From Mycobacteriales bacterium (GTDB lineage: Bacteria; Actinomycetota; Actinomycetes; Mycobacteriales; SCTD01), in assembly GCA_040902655.1 (NCBI GenBank), contig JBBDWV010000024.1, positions 67,709 through 131,708 of the forward strand: a DNA stretch of 64,000 bases. The letters run 5' to 3'. Shown one piece after another: positions 38,766-48,205 of the stretch (positions are counted from its first letter, which is position 1; each line of letters begins with the position of its first letter). Position numbers and translations under genes: made by a program. Under the pieces are notes generated by a model that did no database searches, was not told the origin of the DNA, and was given only the letters and a program-made list of their open reading frames with translations.

Positions 38766-39884
38766 TCAGGGGCGGCCCGGCACGAACAGGCCGCGCCGGT
38801 CGGTGGCTCCGGCCATCCGCTGCTCGGCGAACCGGTCGGCAGCGACCGCCGGCGGCACCCCGTCGGCCTCGGCCAGCCGGAACACCTGCAGCGTCGTGTC
38901 GTAGATCCGCGCCGCCTGGGCCTTGGCCCGCTCGAAGCGGAACCCCCCGGAGCGCGCGTGCAACGCCTCGTCGGCGACCTGGCACAGCCCGCCTGCGTTG
39001 GCGACGTAGTCGGGGGCGTACACGATGCCGCGCGCGGCCAGCGACGTCTGGACTCCCGGGTGCTCGAGCTGGTTGTTCGCCGCGCCACAGACGATCTTCG
39101 CCTGCAGGACCGGCACGAGCGCCTCACTGACCGAGCCGCCGAGGGCGCAGGGGGCGTAGACGTCGACGTCCGCGGCCCGCAACGCGTCCACGTCCAGGAC
39201 CTCGACGGCCGGGAACGCCGCCCGGACCCGCGCCAGCGCGGCCGCGCTGACGTCGCTGACCACGACCGAGGCGCCGTCCCTGACCAGGTGCCCGACGAGG
39301 TGGTGGCCGACCTTGCCGACCCCCTCCACGGCGATCCGCCTGCCCCGCAGCGTCGGGGCGCCCCAGGTGTACTCGGCCGCGGCGTGCATCGACTGGAAGA
39401 CCCCGAAGGCCGTCAGGACGGCGCTGTCACCCGCACCGCCGTTCTCCGGTGAGCGGCCGGTGGCGAAATCGGTCTGCGTCGCGATGACGTCCATGTCCTG
39501 GACGTCGGTGCCGATGTCGCAGGCGGTGTAGTAGCGACCGCCCAGCGCCTGCACGAAGCGCCCGTACGCCCGCAGCAGCGCATCGCTCTTGTCGCGAGCC
39601 GGATCCGCGAGGATCACCGCCTTGCCACCGCCGAGGTCGATCCCGACACAGGCGGCCTTGTAGGCCATCGCCTTGCTGAGCTTGAGCACGTCCTCGACGG
39701 CGTCGTCCTCGCCGGTGTAGGGGTAGCAGCGGGTTCCGCCGAGCGCCGGGCCGAGTGCCGTCGAGTAGATCGCGATGATCGCCCGCAGGCCGCTGGCCCG
39801 GTCCTGGCAGAACACGACCTGCTCGTGGGCGGCGATGCCGTCCGACGGCGACGCAAGACGGTCGGTCCGGTCGAAGACGCCCAC
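38766..39884 (-). CDS. Leu/Val/Phe-type amino acid dehydrogenase
   Basis: NAD-dependent oxidative deaminase of the Glu/Leu/Phe/Val dehydrogenase superfamily, 372 residues. '[28 protein letters not shown]' and '[24 protein letters not shown]' contain the catalytic Lys residues; '[19 protein letters not shown]' the Asp; '[19 protein letters not shown]' is the NAD site; '[29 protein letters not shown]' closes the domain. The length suits Val/Leu dehydrogenase (VdhA/LeuDH) rather than GdhA. GTG at 39884 has TACGCT 6 nt upstream and no Shine-Dalgarno. The exact amino acid cannot be assigned. Confidence 0.9.
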   Translation of the reverse strand: MGVFDRTDRLASPSDGIAAHEQVVFCQDRASGLRAIIAIYSTALGPALGGTRCYPYTGEDDAVEDVLKLSKAMAYKAACVGIDLGGGKAVILADPARDKSDALLRAYGRFVQALGGRYYTACDIGTDVQDMDVIATQTDFATGRSPENGGAGDSAVLTAFGVFQSMHAAAEYTWGAPTLRGRRIAVEGVGKVGHHLVGHLVRDGASVVVSDVSAAALARVRAAFPAVEVLDVDALRAADVDVYAPCALGGSVSEALVPVLQAKIVCGAANNQLEHPGVQTSLAARGIVYAPDYVANAGGLCQVADEALHARSGGFRFERAKAQAARIYDTTLQVFRLAEADGVPPAVAADRFAEQRMAGATDRRGLFVPGRP

Positions 39885-39937
39885 GCGGGCAGCGTAGCGA
39901 GCACCGCAGAGGCCGCGGCCGTGCGAGCATCCGTGGC

Positions 39938-40789
39938 GTGACGGGGCATCTGGCCTTCCTGCGGGTGTACGAGCCGCTGGTCGCCTTCGACAGCGCCGAG
40001 CGGCAGCGATGGGAGGCCTACCTCGCGGCCTCGACCGCACCGGACACCACGGCGGGCCCGGAACTCGAACGCGTGGCCTGCCTGCGCGCGCTCGCCGGCA
40101 GGACCGGCTCCCCGCTTCCGGTCCTGCCCGACCACGCGTACGTCACCGAGGTCGACGGGGTGACGCTGTTGTGCCCGTGGAGCACCCGGCTGCGTTCCCT
40201 CGAGGCGCTCGAGGACTTCCTGGCGGACGTGCCGGGGCAGCTGGTGGAGGCCTGGGTCCCGCGCGCGGCGGCCGACGGCGTGAGCGAGCAGCTCGTCGCC
40301 TGGCGGCGGGCCCATCCGGGCGAGCGCGCCCATCAGGTCTGCTCGACCTGGCACGTGCCGCTGCGCTGGTTCGTGCTGGTCGACCCCGTTGAGCGGGCGG
40401 TGCAGCTCGGCAGCGGGCCCTCGGGCGTGCGCAGCCGGCTCATGGGGCGCAGCCTGGTCTACCGGACGCCGATGTCACGGGCTCGACGCCGGGTGGCCCG
40501 GGCGCTGGCGGTTCTGCGCAGCACCGTCGAGGGCGGCACCGTCCTGGCGGGCTTGGAGGACCTGGGCCGCTGGCTCGAGGAGTTCCACCCGCGCTCGCTG
40601 GTCGAGCTGGACTACGGCGGCCTGGTGCACCTGCTCGACGACGCCGAGCTCAGCTCGGACGAGTCGGCGCGTGACGTCGCGCTGGTCCTGGCGGCGTTGG
40701 CGGAGGGGAATGCGGAACGGGCTGCCGTGGCCTACGAACGGGTGTCGGCCCGGATGAAGGCGCTACAGGCGGTCGACTCGGCCAACTGA
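39938..40789 (+). CDS. conserved actinobacterial protein of unknown function
   Basis: A 283-residue soluble protein found in this position (between a Leu-type dehydrogenase and bldC) in many actinobacteria, as far as I recall. Characteristic stretches are '[25 protein letters not shown]', '[20 protein letters not shown]', '[21 protein letters not shown]' and '[18 protein letters not shown]'. No catalytic motif, signal peptide or membrane segment is seen. The C-terminal helix-rich region could be a regulatory or interaction domain. GTG at 39938 is the only start near the conserved N-terminus. Confidence 0.8.
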   Translation: MTGHLAFLRVYEPLVAFDSAERQRWEAYLAASTAPDTTAGPELERVACLRALAGRTGSPLPVLPDHAYVTEVDGVTLLCPWSTRLRSLEALEDFLADVPGQLVEAWVPRAAADGVSEQLVAWRRAHPGERAHQVCSTWHVPLRWFVLVDPVERAVQLGSGPSGVRSRLMGRSLVYRTPMSRARRRVARALAVLRSTVEGGTVLAGLEDLGRWLEEFHPRSLVELDYGGLVHLLDDAELSSDESARDVALVLAALAEGNAERAAVAYERVSARMKALQAVDSAN

Positions 40790-40917
40790 GCCGCCCGACG
40801 CCGGCTGACTATGACTATGCGCAAGATGGCCCGGACGAGCCATGTCGCTCAGCGACGGAATCGCCCACGATCGTCCTGTGCGGGCAGAGTGTCCGCCGCT
40901 CGAGAGGACGACCCGCC

Positions 40918-41124
40918 ATGAGCACCCGCACCCCTGACTCCGAGGCCCTGCTCACCCCGGCCGAGGTCGCCACCATGTTCCGCGTGGACCCCAAAACGGT
41001 CACCCGCTGGGCCAAGTCCGGCAAGCTGACGTCGATCCGGACCCTGGGCGGCCACCGGCGCTACCGCGAGGCCGAGGTCCGCGGACTGCTTGCCGGCATC
41101 CCGGCGCCGCGCCCGCAGCAGTAG
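40918..41124 (+). CDS. bldC: developmental regulator BldC (MerR-like DNA-binding domain)
   Basis: A 68-residue protein consisting of a single MerR-type winged-helix domain, without an effector part. 'LLTPAEVATMFRVDPKTVTRWAKSGKLTSIRTLGGHRRYREAEVRGLLAG' is nearly identical to the family core. In Streptomyces BldC binds tandem direct repeats cooperatively and delays development; in non-sporulating actinobacteria its role is less clear. The ATG has GAGAGGA about 10 nt upstream. Confidence 0.95.
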   Translation: MSTRTPDSEALLTPAEVATMFRVDPKTVTRWAKSGKLTSIRTLGGHRRYREAEVRGLLAGIPAPRPQQ

Positions 41125-41181
41125 CCCGCCCGCGTGTCCTGGTCCACTCACGGAGGGTTGCCAGGCGGCTGACCTGACCAG

Positions 41182-42366
41182 TCAGGCGGGCACGAACAGA
41201 CCCGTCGCGTACATCAGCAGGATGCCACCCGCGACCCCGCCCACCGCCAGCGGGTCGAGTGCGGCGTCGGCCCGGCGTCGTACGGCCGGCAGGACCTGCA
41301 CGATGACCTGGACGATCGCGCCGACGCCGATGCCCAACAAGAACGCCGAGAGCTCGGCGTTGTTGATGGCCGCACCGATCAGTGCGCCCGGTACCGCTGG
41401 TCCGCCCGCGAGTAGCCCGAGCCCCAGCAGCCTCAGCCGCGAGGGCCGGTCGTCGGTCAACGGAGCGACCACGGCGATGCCCTCGGTCGTGTTGTGCAGC
41501 GCGAATCCGACCACCAGGGCTGCACCAAGGGCGAGCTCACCCACGGCGTACGCCGAGCCGATCGCCAGTCCCTCGCCAAGGTTGTGCAGCCCGATTCCCA
41601 ACGCGATCATGAAGGCGAGCCGGAGGCCGGAGGTATCCCGGTAGGCCGTCTGACGCTGACTGCGCAGCCACCGATCGACCCCGTCGAGCAGCAGGAAGCC
41701 GAGCGCCGCCCCGACCACGACCAGTGCCGCGCCACCGAACGCGCCGCCGGCCGCCTCGGCGAGCTGGACGCCCTCGGCTGTCGCGTCGATCGCCAAGAAG
41801 GCCAGCAGTCCGACCGTCACCGCCAGCAGCAGGCGCACCACGGCACGACCCGTCCGGCGCAGCACCGGCAGAAGCAGCATGCCGAGCAGCACCGGCACGA
41901 TGCCGACGTAGGTGCCCAGCAGCGCCATCAGCCCGAAGAACTCCGGCCCGGCGCGCGTGGTGGCCACGGCTACGTCGATGTTGTGCTCGACCACGGCGCC
42001 GCTGCTGGTCACCAGGGAGATCAGGTACGGCTGCCCGTCCTGCCACGGGTAGTTCAGCCGTAGCCTGTCACTCCGCAGGCGCTCGATCGGCTCGCTCGCA
42101 CCCGTCGCGTCCACGTAGGCGTCGTTGACGAACACCTGGGCGATGTGCACCGGGTCCGGACCGGTGTTGCGCACGGTCACCTCGATGGTCCCGGGCGAAA
42201 GCACCGTGCGCTCGACGGCGAGCTCCTCGACCGGGGGGCCGCTGCGCTCGGGCAAGGTCGGGCCGGCTATCAGCGCGAGACCGGCCAGCGCCCCCCCGAG
42301 AACGAGGACAGCGGCCAGCCCGAGCAGCCACCCGGGCACGCGGGTGCGCGTGGCGACGGCCCTCAT
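41182..42366 (-). CDS. ZIP-family metal transporter with N-terminal extracytoplasmic domain
   Basis: A 394-residue membrane protein. After an N-terminal helix (about 10-35) comes a 100-residue outward domain with beta character ('TVRNTGPDPVHIAQVFVNDAYVDA', 'PYLISLVTSSGAVVEHNIDVAV'), unusual for ZIP proteins. The remaining part holds about eight helices with the ZIP metal motifs 'IGLHNLGEGLAIGSA' and 'FALHNTTEGIAVVAP'. It should move divalent metals (Mn, Fe or Zn) into the cytosol, although direction can differ. The ATG overlaps the upstream oxidase stop (ATGA), so it is third in the mntR-like operon. Confidence 0.88.
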   Translation of the reverse strand: MRAVATRTRVPGWLLGLAAVLVLGGALAGLALIAGPTLPERSGPPVEELAVERTVLSPGTIEVTVRNTGPDPVHIAQVFVNDAYVDATGASEPIERLRSDRLRLNYPWQDGQPYLISLVTSSGAVVEHNIDVAVATTRAGPEFFGLMALLGTYVGIVPVLLGMLLLPVLRRTGRAVVRLLLAVTVGLLAFLAIDATAEGVQLAEAAGGAFGGAALVVVGAALGFLLLDGVDRWLRSQRQTAYRDTSGLRLAFMIALGIGLHNLGEGLAIGSAYAVGELALGAALVVGFALHNTTEGIAVVAPLTDDRPSRLRLLGLGLLAGGPAVPGALIGAAINNAELSAFLLGIGVGAIVQVIVQVLPAVRRRADAALDPLAVGGVAGGILLMYATGLFVPA

Positions 42367-43424
42367 GGCTCCACCGCGAAGAAGCCCATCCAGCCCAGGT
42401 CTGCGAATTCGGTCTTGTGCGCGTGGAACATGAACATGCCTGGGCTCGGGAACCGCACCTCGCAGATCCCCCGCTGCCCCTGCCCCAGCACGACCGTGTC
42501 GGTGAACTCGCTGGACGACAGACGGGTGCCGGTCGGGTAGTAGTCGAAGAAGTTGCCGTGCAGGTGGAAGCTGTTGATCGGGTCGTACTCCAGGATGTTC
42601 ACCAGGTAGATCCGGACGAGCTCCCCCCGCTTCACCCGTACCGGCTCGTCCATGTAGTGGAACGGGATGCCGTTCACGGCGTAGAGCTGGTTGCCCTCGC
42701 CGTCGAACGTGGTGTTGTAGCCGTGCATCACCATGATCATCTCGTCAGCCGCGGGTCGGCCCTGCTTCGGATCGATGATGAAGGTGCCGTACATGCCCCG
42801 GGCGATGTGCTCGGCCAGCGGGCCCACGTGGCAGTGATAGAGGTGGAGTCCGAACGGCTCGGCGTCGAACTCGTACGTCAACGTCCCGCCCGGCTCGATC
42901 ACTCCGGGCCCGACACCTGGGACCCCGTCCACCTCCGCCGGGTGGATCCCGTGGAAGTGCATGGTGTGCGGATGCGCGGAGTCGTTGGTGAAGTGCACCC
43001 GTAGCCGGTCGCCCTCAGTGCAGCGCAGCGTCGGGCCCGGCACGCGTGAGTTGAACGTCCACGCGGGAAACCGCACCCCTGGAGCCACCTCGAGGTCCTC
43101 GTCGGCGGCGACCACCTCCCACTCCCGGAGCACTTGCCCATCGGGCATCAAGGACGTGGTGCCGTAGTCGAAGTCGCGCAACAGCTCGGTCGGGTGGAAC
43201 CCGTTGGCCGCGTGGTCGACGGTGCCGCCGCGCCGGAACGTGGCACCGTTCACGCCACCTCCGTGCCCGCCGTGGGCAGCAGCTGCGCCGCGGTGCCCGT
43301 GTCCGGTGGTGGCCTCTGCGGCCGACGAATCCAGGAGCCTCGTGGCTCCGAGGGCCAGTCCTGCCGACCCCGCTGCTCCGCCGAGCAGGAACCCGCGACG
43401 TGAAGGGCGAACCTCGCCGGTCAT
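42363..43424 (-). CDS. Tat-exported two-domain multicopper oxidase
   Basis: A 353-residue cupredoxin-type oxidase. A Tat signal ('RPSRRGFLLGGAAGSAGLAL') is followed by a His-rich stretch ('GHGHRGAAAAHGGHGGG'), then two cupredoxin domains with copper ligands 'HTMHFHGIHP', 'GLHLYHCHVGPLAEHIARGMYG', 'SFHLHGNFFDYYP' and 'MFMFHAHKTEFADLGWMGFF'. It is smaller than laccase-type three-domain enzymes and resembles two-domain MCO or nitrite-reductase-like proteins. Placement between an MntR-like regulator and a ZIP transporter suggests a metal oxidase (Mn or Fe) linked to uptake. Its ATG shares a base with the regulator stop (TGATG). Confidence 0.87.
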   Translation of the reverse strand: MTGEVRPSRRGFLLGGAAGSAGLALGATRLLDSSAAEATTGHGHRGAAAAHGGHGGGVNGATFRRGGTVDHAANGFHPTELLRDFDYGTTSLMPDGQVLREWEVVAADEDLEVAPGVRFPAWTFNSRVPGPTLRCTEGDRLRVHFTNDSAHPHTMHFHGIHPAEVDGVPGVGPGVIEPGGTLTYEFDAEPFGLHLYHCHVGPLAEHIARGMYGTFIIDPKQGRPAADEMIMVMHGYNTTFDGEGNQLYAVNGIPFHYMDEPVRVKRGELVRIYLVNILEYDPINSFHLHGNFFDYYPTGTRLSSSEFTDTVVLGQGQRGICEVRFPSPGMFMFHAHKTEFADLGWMGFFAVEP

Positions 43425-44125
43425 CAGACTGCCCGTCCGTGCACGACCTGTACCAGGCCCGTACCGAGCGCGTGCCGCCGGCCGCCGACGCTGACCCACA
43501 GCGGCCCGCCGAACGGCGCCCACTCCAGGATCTCCAGCACCGTCCCCGGTCGAATGTCCCGCTCAGCCAGATGCCGAAGGACCCCGCAGTCGCGGTCGCT
43601 GACCCTTTCCACGAGGAAGAGTTGGCCGGGCACCGCGGACTGCAGCGGGCTGGCCCAGTCCTCGACGTGCTCCCCGGACCGCGGAGGGATCGGGTCTCCG
43701 TGCGGATCGTGCGTGGGATGCCCCAGCAGGAGGTCGATCCGCTCCTCGAGCCGGACGCTGATGGCGTGTTCCAGGACTTCGGCCTCGTCGTGCACCTCGT
43801 CCCACGGGACACCGAGCACCTCGTTCAGAAACGCCTCGAGCAATCGGTGGCGGCGCACGACCCCCAGCGCGTGCCGTCGCCCGTGCTGGGTCAGCTCCAC
43901 CCCGTGACCAGGGGTGCGTCGGACCAGGCCAGACGCCTCCAGCCGCTTGATCATGGCAGACACCGTCGGTGCCGCCAACTCCATGCGCTGGGCGAGTGAC
44001 GTCGTTGTCGCCACGCGAGCGTCTGTCGAGAGGTGGAAGACCGTCTTGAGGTAGTCCTCCACCGCCTCGCTGTGCCTCATGGCGCAGCACGCCTGCTGGC
44101 GACGGGGTGCGAGAGCGGCAGCCAT
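43424..44125 (-). CDS. DtxR/MntR-family metal-dependent repressor
   Basis: A 233-residue repressor with all three DtxR-family parts: an N-terminal winged helix ('AVEDYLKTVFHLSTDARVATTTSLAQRMELAAPTVSAMIKRLEASGLV'), the dimer and metal domain ('LLEAFLNEVLGVPWDEVHDEAEVLEHAISVRLEERIDLLLGHPTHDPHGDPIP') and a C-terminal SH3-like FeoA-type domain. The DtxR metal ligand Cys102 is replaced by Glu ('DEAEVLEH'), which in the family favours Mn sensing (MntR-like) over iron. A perfect operator palindrome lies 11 nt upstream, so it is probably autoregulated. ATG 44125 fits a TAAGGT -10 at 8 nt; ATG 44080 is the alternative. Confidence 0.88.
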   Translation of the reverse strand: MAAALAPRRQQACCAMRHSEAVEDYLKTVFHLSTDARVATTTSLAQRMELAAPTVSAMIKRLEASGLVRRTPGHGVELTQHGRRHALGVVRRHRLLEAFLNEVLGVPWDEVHDEAEVLEHAISVRLEERIDLLLGHPTHDPHGDPIPPRSGEHVEDWASPLQSAVPGQLFLVERVSDRDCGVLRHLAERDIRPGTVLEILEWAPFGGPLWVSVGGRRHALGTGLVQVVHGRAV

Positions 44126-44136
44126 GCCCCGGGACC

Positions 44137-44150
44137 TTAGACATGTCTAA
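44137..44150. promoter_or_regulatory. operator palindrome for the MntR-like repressor
   Basis: TTAGACATGTCTAA is a perfect 14-bp palindrome overlapping the likely -10 (TAAGGT, 44139-44134 on the minus strand) of the repressor-oxidase-ZIP operon. Placement and A/T-rich symmetric sequence match DtxR/MntR-family operators. Confidence 0.75.
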
Positions 44151-44210
44151 TGACCTCCGCAAGCCTCGTCTTGCGACCCGTCGCCGATGCAGCCGCACAG
44201 TCGCCCGTGC

Positions 44211-45929
44211 TCAGTGTGTGTCGAACACCTGCTGGAAGGCGGCGAGGTGGGCAGTGACGGCTTCCCTCTCCCGCGCCGTCGGTCGTAGCGGGTTTGCGGA
44301 AGGTGGCGTCGAACCGAACCGCAGCAGGCAGGCCATCAGCAGCATCCGAGCCTTGGTGGCTGTCAGGTTGGACCCCGCAAGCAGCATGCTGCCGGGGGCT
44401 GCCGGAACCATCCCCTCCGCGTTGCCCCTGCCAACGCACACGACAGGCATCCCGGAGAAGACGGCTGCCTGCAAGGCCGCTGTCATCGACTCGTCCGCCC
44501 GGCCGAAGGGCGAGTTCCCCTCCAGCACGAAACCAGCGAGTGGGAAACGCTTGAGGTTGCGGGCCACTCGCGATGCGATCTCCACCTCTTGAGCGGGGTC
44601 GTCGCTGTAGTCCTCCATCGCGTAACGGGCGTACTTCGACAGCGTCACCTTAGGGATCGCGCTGGCGAGAAGCCGGCCATCGCCGTCCTTGACCGGGACA
44701 TCCACTAGAGAGATCTCCCCTCCTGCGGCCCGCACGCCAGTGACGGCACTGGGGAGCCGGCTGAGGTTCACAGCGGAGCGGTAGGTGTGGAGCCTGCTCG
44801 GTCGGAAGGTCAGCATCGGGTCGCCGGGGGCGCCGATGGTGGCGACGATGCCGCCATGACCGCCTGTGGCGACGTAACCTCCCGGGCGGGCGTCGGCCTT
44901 CTGCACGTCCCTGGCGGTGAAAACCTGCTCTTCCTGGACCATGACCGGCCCGATGCAGTCCCGCCCCTGGTCATCACTCCAGATGTTCGACCGGATGTAG
45001 GCGACGCTATCGACGATGTTCCGGTCGCCGTCGTTGGAGAGCGCCCCATGCGGACGCTGGGAGGAGTTGCCACACAGGGGAATCGTCGTGTCGATGAGCA
45101 GGCTCAGCCAGTAGGTCGTCTCCTCCGCGACCGGGCTGCCCTCCAGCCAGATCGCGCCGTCATAGGCCTGCGTTCGCAGGGTCTCCTGGACCACGTTGGT
45201 CAGCTTGGCCAGGGTGGGCATAGCGGGACCGTGAGCCAGGTGGCGGGGGCTGTAGTAGTAGAAGTCCTCCCCACGTTCCTCCGGCGGGATATCTCCCTCC
45301 CCCAGGTCGGTGCGCTCTGCCGCCGGGAGACCGCGTGTGTAGCCGCCCGACGGCGCAGCTCGGATGAAGGTGAAGTCAGCGTTGCGCGAGAGCAGCCGGT
45401 TCTGCCCGGTGTCGTCCAGTCCGAAGCGGTCGATCTCCTCGAGAAGGCGTGACGCGTCGGGGAAGAAGGTCTGCCTGGCCCGGGCCGCATTGGCGCCAGG
45501 CTGACTGCATGAGCCGTCCCAGGCGCTGCCGTCAGCCTGTCGTGCCATGTACGGCAAGAGGTAGAGGCCGTCGCTGGGAGACAGCACCGCCTCGTGCACG
45601 GGCACGTCCTCCGGCGACTGCTGCTCGCGGTGGAAGGTCCCCGCACCGTCCACCCAGCCGTCCGGCGGGGCGTACAGCTCGGCCGCGTCACGCTCCAGCG
45701 GGTGAGCGCTGAAGGCCTCGATGTAGACCGTGACCGGAGCGGCGAGCCGCTGAGCGCGCAGGCCGTCGAAGCCGGCGCCCTTCAACGGGAGCCCGCGTCG
45801 GCTACGGGCCTGGTCACTGGTGATCAGCGGTTCGGTGTTCTGGATCGTGGCGGTAGCGCCGGAGAACACTGCGATGCGCAGCCGGTCGGGGAGGTACGGA
45901 GGTGGCGTTGCTGCGTCGTCACGTGTCAA
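44211..45929 (-). CDS. asparaginase/glutaminase-superfamily protein of unknown substrate
   Basis: A 572-residue protein that I place in the L-asparaginase superfamily. 'RIAVFSGATATIQNTEPLITS' aligns with the first catalytic Thr loop, 'AEETTYWLSLLIDTTIPLCGNSSQRPHGALSNDGDRNIVDSVAYI' with the conserved hydrophobic/Ser-Ala-Asp-Gly block, and 'FPLAGFVLEGNSPFGRADESMTAALQAAVFSGMPVVCVGRG' with the C-terminal domain. It is much longer than usual (about 330) because of a 200-residue insert after the first motif. The usual Thr-Asp catalytic pair (HGTDT) is not seen, so the reaction is uncertain; amide or cyclic imide hydrolysis is a guess. TTG start with GAGGAG upstream. Last gene of the island on its left side. 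Confidence 0.6.
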   Translation of the reverse strand: MTRDDAATPPPYLPDRLRIAVFSGATATIQNTEPLITSDQARSRRGLPLKGAGFDGLRAQRLAAPVTVYIEAFSAHPLERDAAELYAPPDGWVDGAGTFHREQQSPEDVPVHEAVLSPSDGLYLLPYMARQADGSAWDGSCSQPGANAARARQTFFPDASRLLEEIDRFGLDDTGQNRLLSRNADFTFIRAAPSGGYTRGLPAAERTDLGEGDIPPEERGEDFYYYSPRHLAHGPAMPTLAKLTNVVQETLRTQAYDGAIWLEGSPVAEETTYWLSLLIDTTIPLCGNSSQRPHGALSNDGDRNIVDSVAYIRSNIWSDDQGRDCIGPVMVQEEQVFTARDVQKADARPGGYVATGGHGGIVATIGAPGDPMLTFRPSRLHTYRSAVNLSRLPSAVTGVRAAGGEISLVDVPVKDGDGRLLASAIPKVTLSKYARYAMEDYSDDPAQEVEIASRVARNLKRFPLAGFVLEGNSPFGRADESMTAALQAAVFSGMPVVCVGRGNAEGMVPAAPGSMLLAGSNLTATKARMLLMACLLRFGSTPPSANPLRPTAREREAVTAHLAAFQQVFDTH

Positions 45930-46042
45930 AGGAGCTCCTCAAGGTGAGCGGCCGGTTTGGCCGCAGATCGAGCTGAACCGGGACCCCGCCCCTGAGACAG
46001 GAGGTTGGGCTGGAGGCAGAAGGACACGTGTCGTGCACCGAC

Positions 46043-46690
46043 TCAACCCGCACCGGTGGCGACCGGGACGACGGCTTCGGTACCCAGGCTCAGGTGACGC
46101 GGCCGGGCGAAGAACGACACTGCCAAGAAGCCGAGGATGAGCACGGCGGCAGGAAGCAGCAGGGGCTGTCCCATCGCTGGGGAGAAGCCCTCGTGTAGGC
46201 CTGCTGGGAGCTGCCCGGCTGCTGCTCTGCTCGGCGCCGCGTGGAGCACACCGGTCAGCTCCGCTGTGAGCCGTGCCTGCATGACCACCGCCATCGACGC
46301 GCTTCCGAGCACGGAACCGACCAGCCGCGTGGTGTTGTAGACAGCGGCTCCGGCCCCTGCGTGGTGCATCGGCAGGTTGCGTGTCGCGGTCGTGCTCAGC
46401 GGCGACCAGACGAAGGCGTTCGCCACCCCGAGCAAGGAGATGGGCAACAGCAGCTCCCAGACTGCCGAGCCGGGCGTCATGACGCGCTCAGCCACCGGTC
46501 GGGAAGCAGAGCCGACCGAAACCCGCGATGGATCTCGGGTGCGCCCGGTCGACGAGCTTGCCCACGAACGGCGCCAGCACGCTTGAGACAAGGCCATCGG
46601 CATGAGCAGCAGCGCAGCGTCGACGGGCGGCAAGCCCAGGACAGACTGCGCGTTTCGCCGTCGGGTGTGCGCGCGCCTTCACGTGGCAGC
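46043..46690 (-). pseudogene. truncated and frameshifted DHA2-type MFS exporter remnant
   Basis: Only the C-terminal part of an EmrB/QacA-like drug transporter can be read. 'SVLGLPPVDAALLLMPMAL' is in one frame, 'GLVSSVLAPFVGKLVDRAHPRSIAGFG' in a second, and 'RVMTPGSAVWELLLPISLLGVANAFVWSPLSTTATRNLP' through 'SVLGSASMAVVMQARL' back in the first. So there are two compensating frameshifts, and the N-terminal half is absent because the ALDH gene ends 27 nt upstream. The protein cannot be functional as read. Confidence 0.8.
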
Positions 46691-46716
46691 CTCTGAGGCG
46701 TAGCCTGCGGCGGAGG

Positions 46717-48144
46717 TCAACCCCGCGGGCCGCTGATCGACTTGATGTTGAGGTACGCCGCGAGGCTGGCGTCGCCGCCGACTCCGCTGTCCTTGTAGCC
46801 GTACAAGGGAATCCGCTCCGACCGCTGCTCCCCGTTGATCAGGACGCTGCCGGTCTCCATGCGACGCGCGATGTCCTTCGCACGGTCCAGGTCCCGACTG
46901 AAGACGCTGCCGCCCAGTCCGTAGGACGAATCGTTGGCCAGTCGCACGGCGTCATCGTCGTTGTCGTACGGAACGATCACGAGCAAGGGACCGAAGACCT
47001 CCTCGCGGAAGATGCGCATCTCGGGGGTGACGTCGATGAACACGGTGGGCTCGACGTAGAACCCGACCGGCAGGTGCGCAGGTCGGCCCCCTCCCAGCAG
47101 CAAGCGCGCTCCCTCGTCTAGCCCTGACTGAATGTAGCCCTCGACACGGGCTCGTTGAGCGGCTGATACGAGCGGGCCGAATTCACTCCTCGGGTCCATC
47201 GGGTCGCCCACCGCCGCACGACCGATCGTCTCGAGCACGACGTCCACGACCTCCTCGACGTTGTTCCGATATATGAGGATCCGGGTGCACGAGTAGCAGA
47301 CCTGTCCTGTGTTGGGCAGGCAGGTTCCGATGAGCGAACGCGCGAACACGTCGAGCGGAGCGTCGTCGAGCAGCACGGCTGCCGACTTGCCACCGAGCTC
47401 AGCCGTGACCGGCTTGAGCATCTGGCCGCAGCTGGCAGCCACCGCCCGACCCGCGGCGGTGGACCCGGTGAAGGACACCTTGTCGATCCCGGGGTCCCCG
47501 ACCACGTGCTGACCGGTTCCGCGCCCTCCCGTCACGACGTTGACTACTCCAGGCGGAACTCCCACCTCGTTCAGCATCTCGGACAGCAGGAAGGCGTCCA
47601 TGGACGTCTCCGGCGACGGCTTCCACACCACGGTGCAGCCGGCGAGCAGGGCAGGTGCCAGCTTCTGGGCCGCAAGCGTCTGCGGTGCGTTCCAGGGAAC
47701 GATAGCGCCCACGACACCCATCGGCTCCCGGCGCACGATCGCGCTGGAGCCGCTCCCCGTGTCGACCACGCTCTCCCAAGGAAAGGACCGGGACAGCTCA
47801 CCGTGATACCGGTAGATGTCTATCGGCCGGGCGGCGTTGGACTGCCTCGAGCGGGAGATCACGGTTCCGTTGTGCCGGCTCACCAGGGCGGCCATGTCGT
47901 CCCTGCGGCCGTCGAAGACCCCCGCCAGGGCCGTCAGGTAGGCACCTCTTCGCTCTGGAGTCGTGTTCCTCCACTCCGGCAGTGCGTCACGTGCGGCGCC
48001 GACTGCTCGCGCCACGTCGGCGGCATTGCTGTCGACGACGCTGCCGATCTGCTCCTCGGTAGCCGGGTTGATGAGCCGCACGATCTCTGCCGAGCTCGCA
48101 GAGACGTACTCGCCGCCGATAAAGAGTTTCGGTGAGTCATTCAT
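46717..48144 (-). CDS. aldehyde dehydrogenase
   Basis: NAD(P)-dependent aldehyde dehydrogenase, 475 residues. Motifs: 'VVGAIVPWNAPQTLAAQKLAPALLAGCTVVWKPSPET', 'VSFTGSTAAGRAVAASCG', the catalytic Glu in 'VTAELGGKSAAVLLDDA', the catalytic Cys in 'NTGQVCYSCTRILI', and 'EEVFGPLLVIVPYDNDDDAVRLANDSSYGLGGSVFS'. It lies downstream of the ThDP enzyme (61 nt gap) and probably oxidises the aldehyde that this or another island enzyme produces. ATG at 48144 has AGAGGGA 8 nt upstream. Confidence 0.92.
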   Translation of the reverse strand: MNDSPKLFIGGEYVSASSAEIVRLINPATEEQIGSVVDSNAADVARAVGAARDALPEWRNTTPERRGAYLTALAGVFDGRRDDMAALVSRHNGTVISRSRQSNAARPIDIYRYHGELSRSFPWESVVDTGSGSSAIVRREPMGVVGAIVPWNAPQTLAAQKLAPALLAGCTVVWKPSPETSMDAFLLSEMLNEVGVPPGVVNVVTGGRGTGQHVVGDPGIDKVSFTGSTAAGRAVAASCGQMLKPVTAELGGKSAAVLLDDAPLDVFARSLIGTCLPNTGQVCYSCTRILIYRNNVEEVVDVVLETIGRAAVGDPMDPRSEFGPLVSAAQRARVEGYIQSGLDEGARLLLGGGRPAHLPVGFYVEPTVFIDVTPEMRIFREEVFGPLLVIVPYDNDDDAVRLANDSSYGLGGSVFSRDLDRAKDIARRMETGSVLINGEQRSERIPLYGYKDSGVGGDASLAAYLNIKSISGPRG

Positions 48145-48205
48145 CAGTGTCCCTCTACGCTGCTTCAGCTGATCACAGGTCACGCCGCCCGAGCGCCGGC
48201 GTGGG

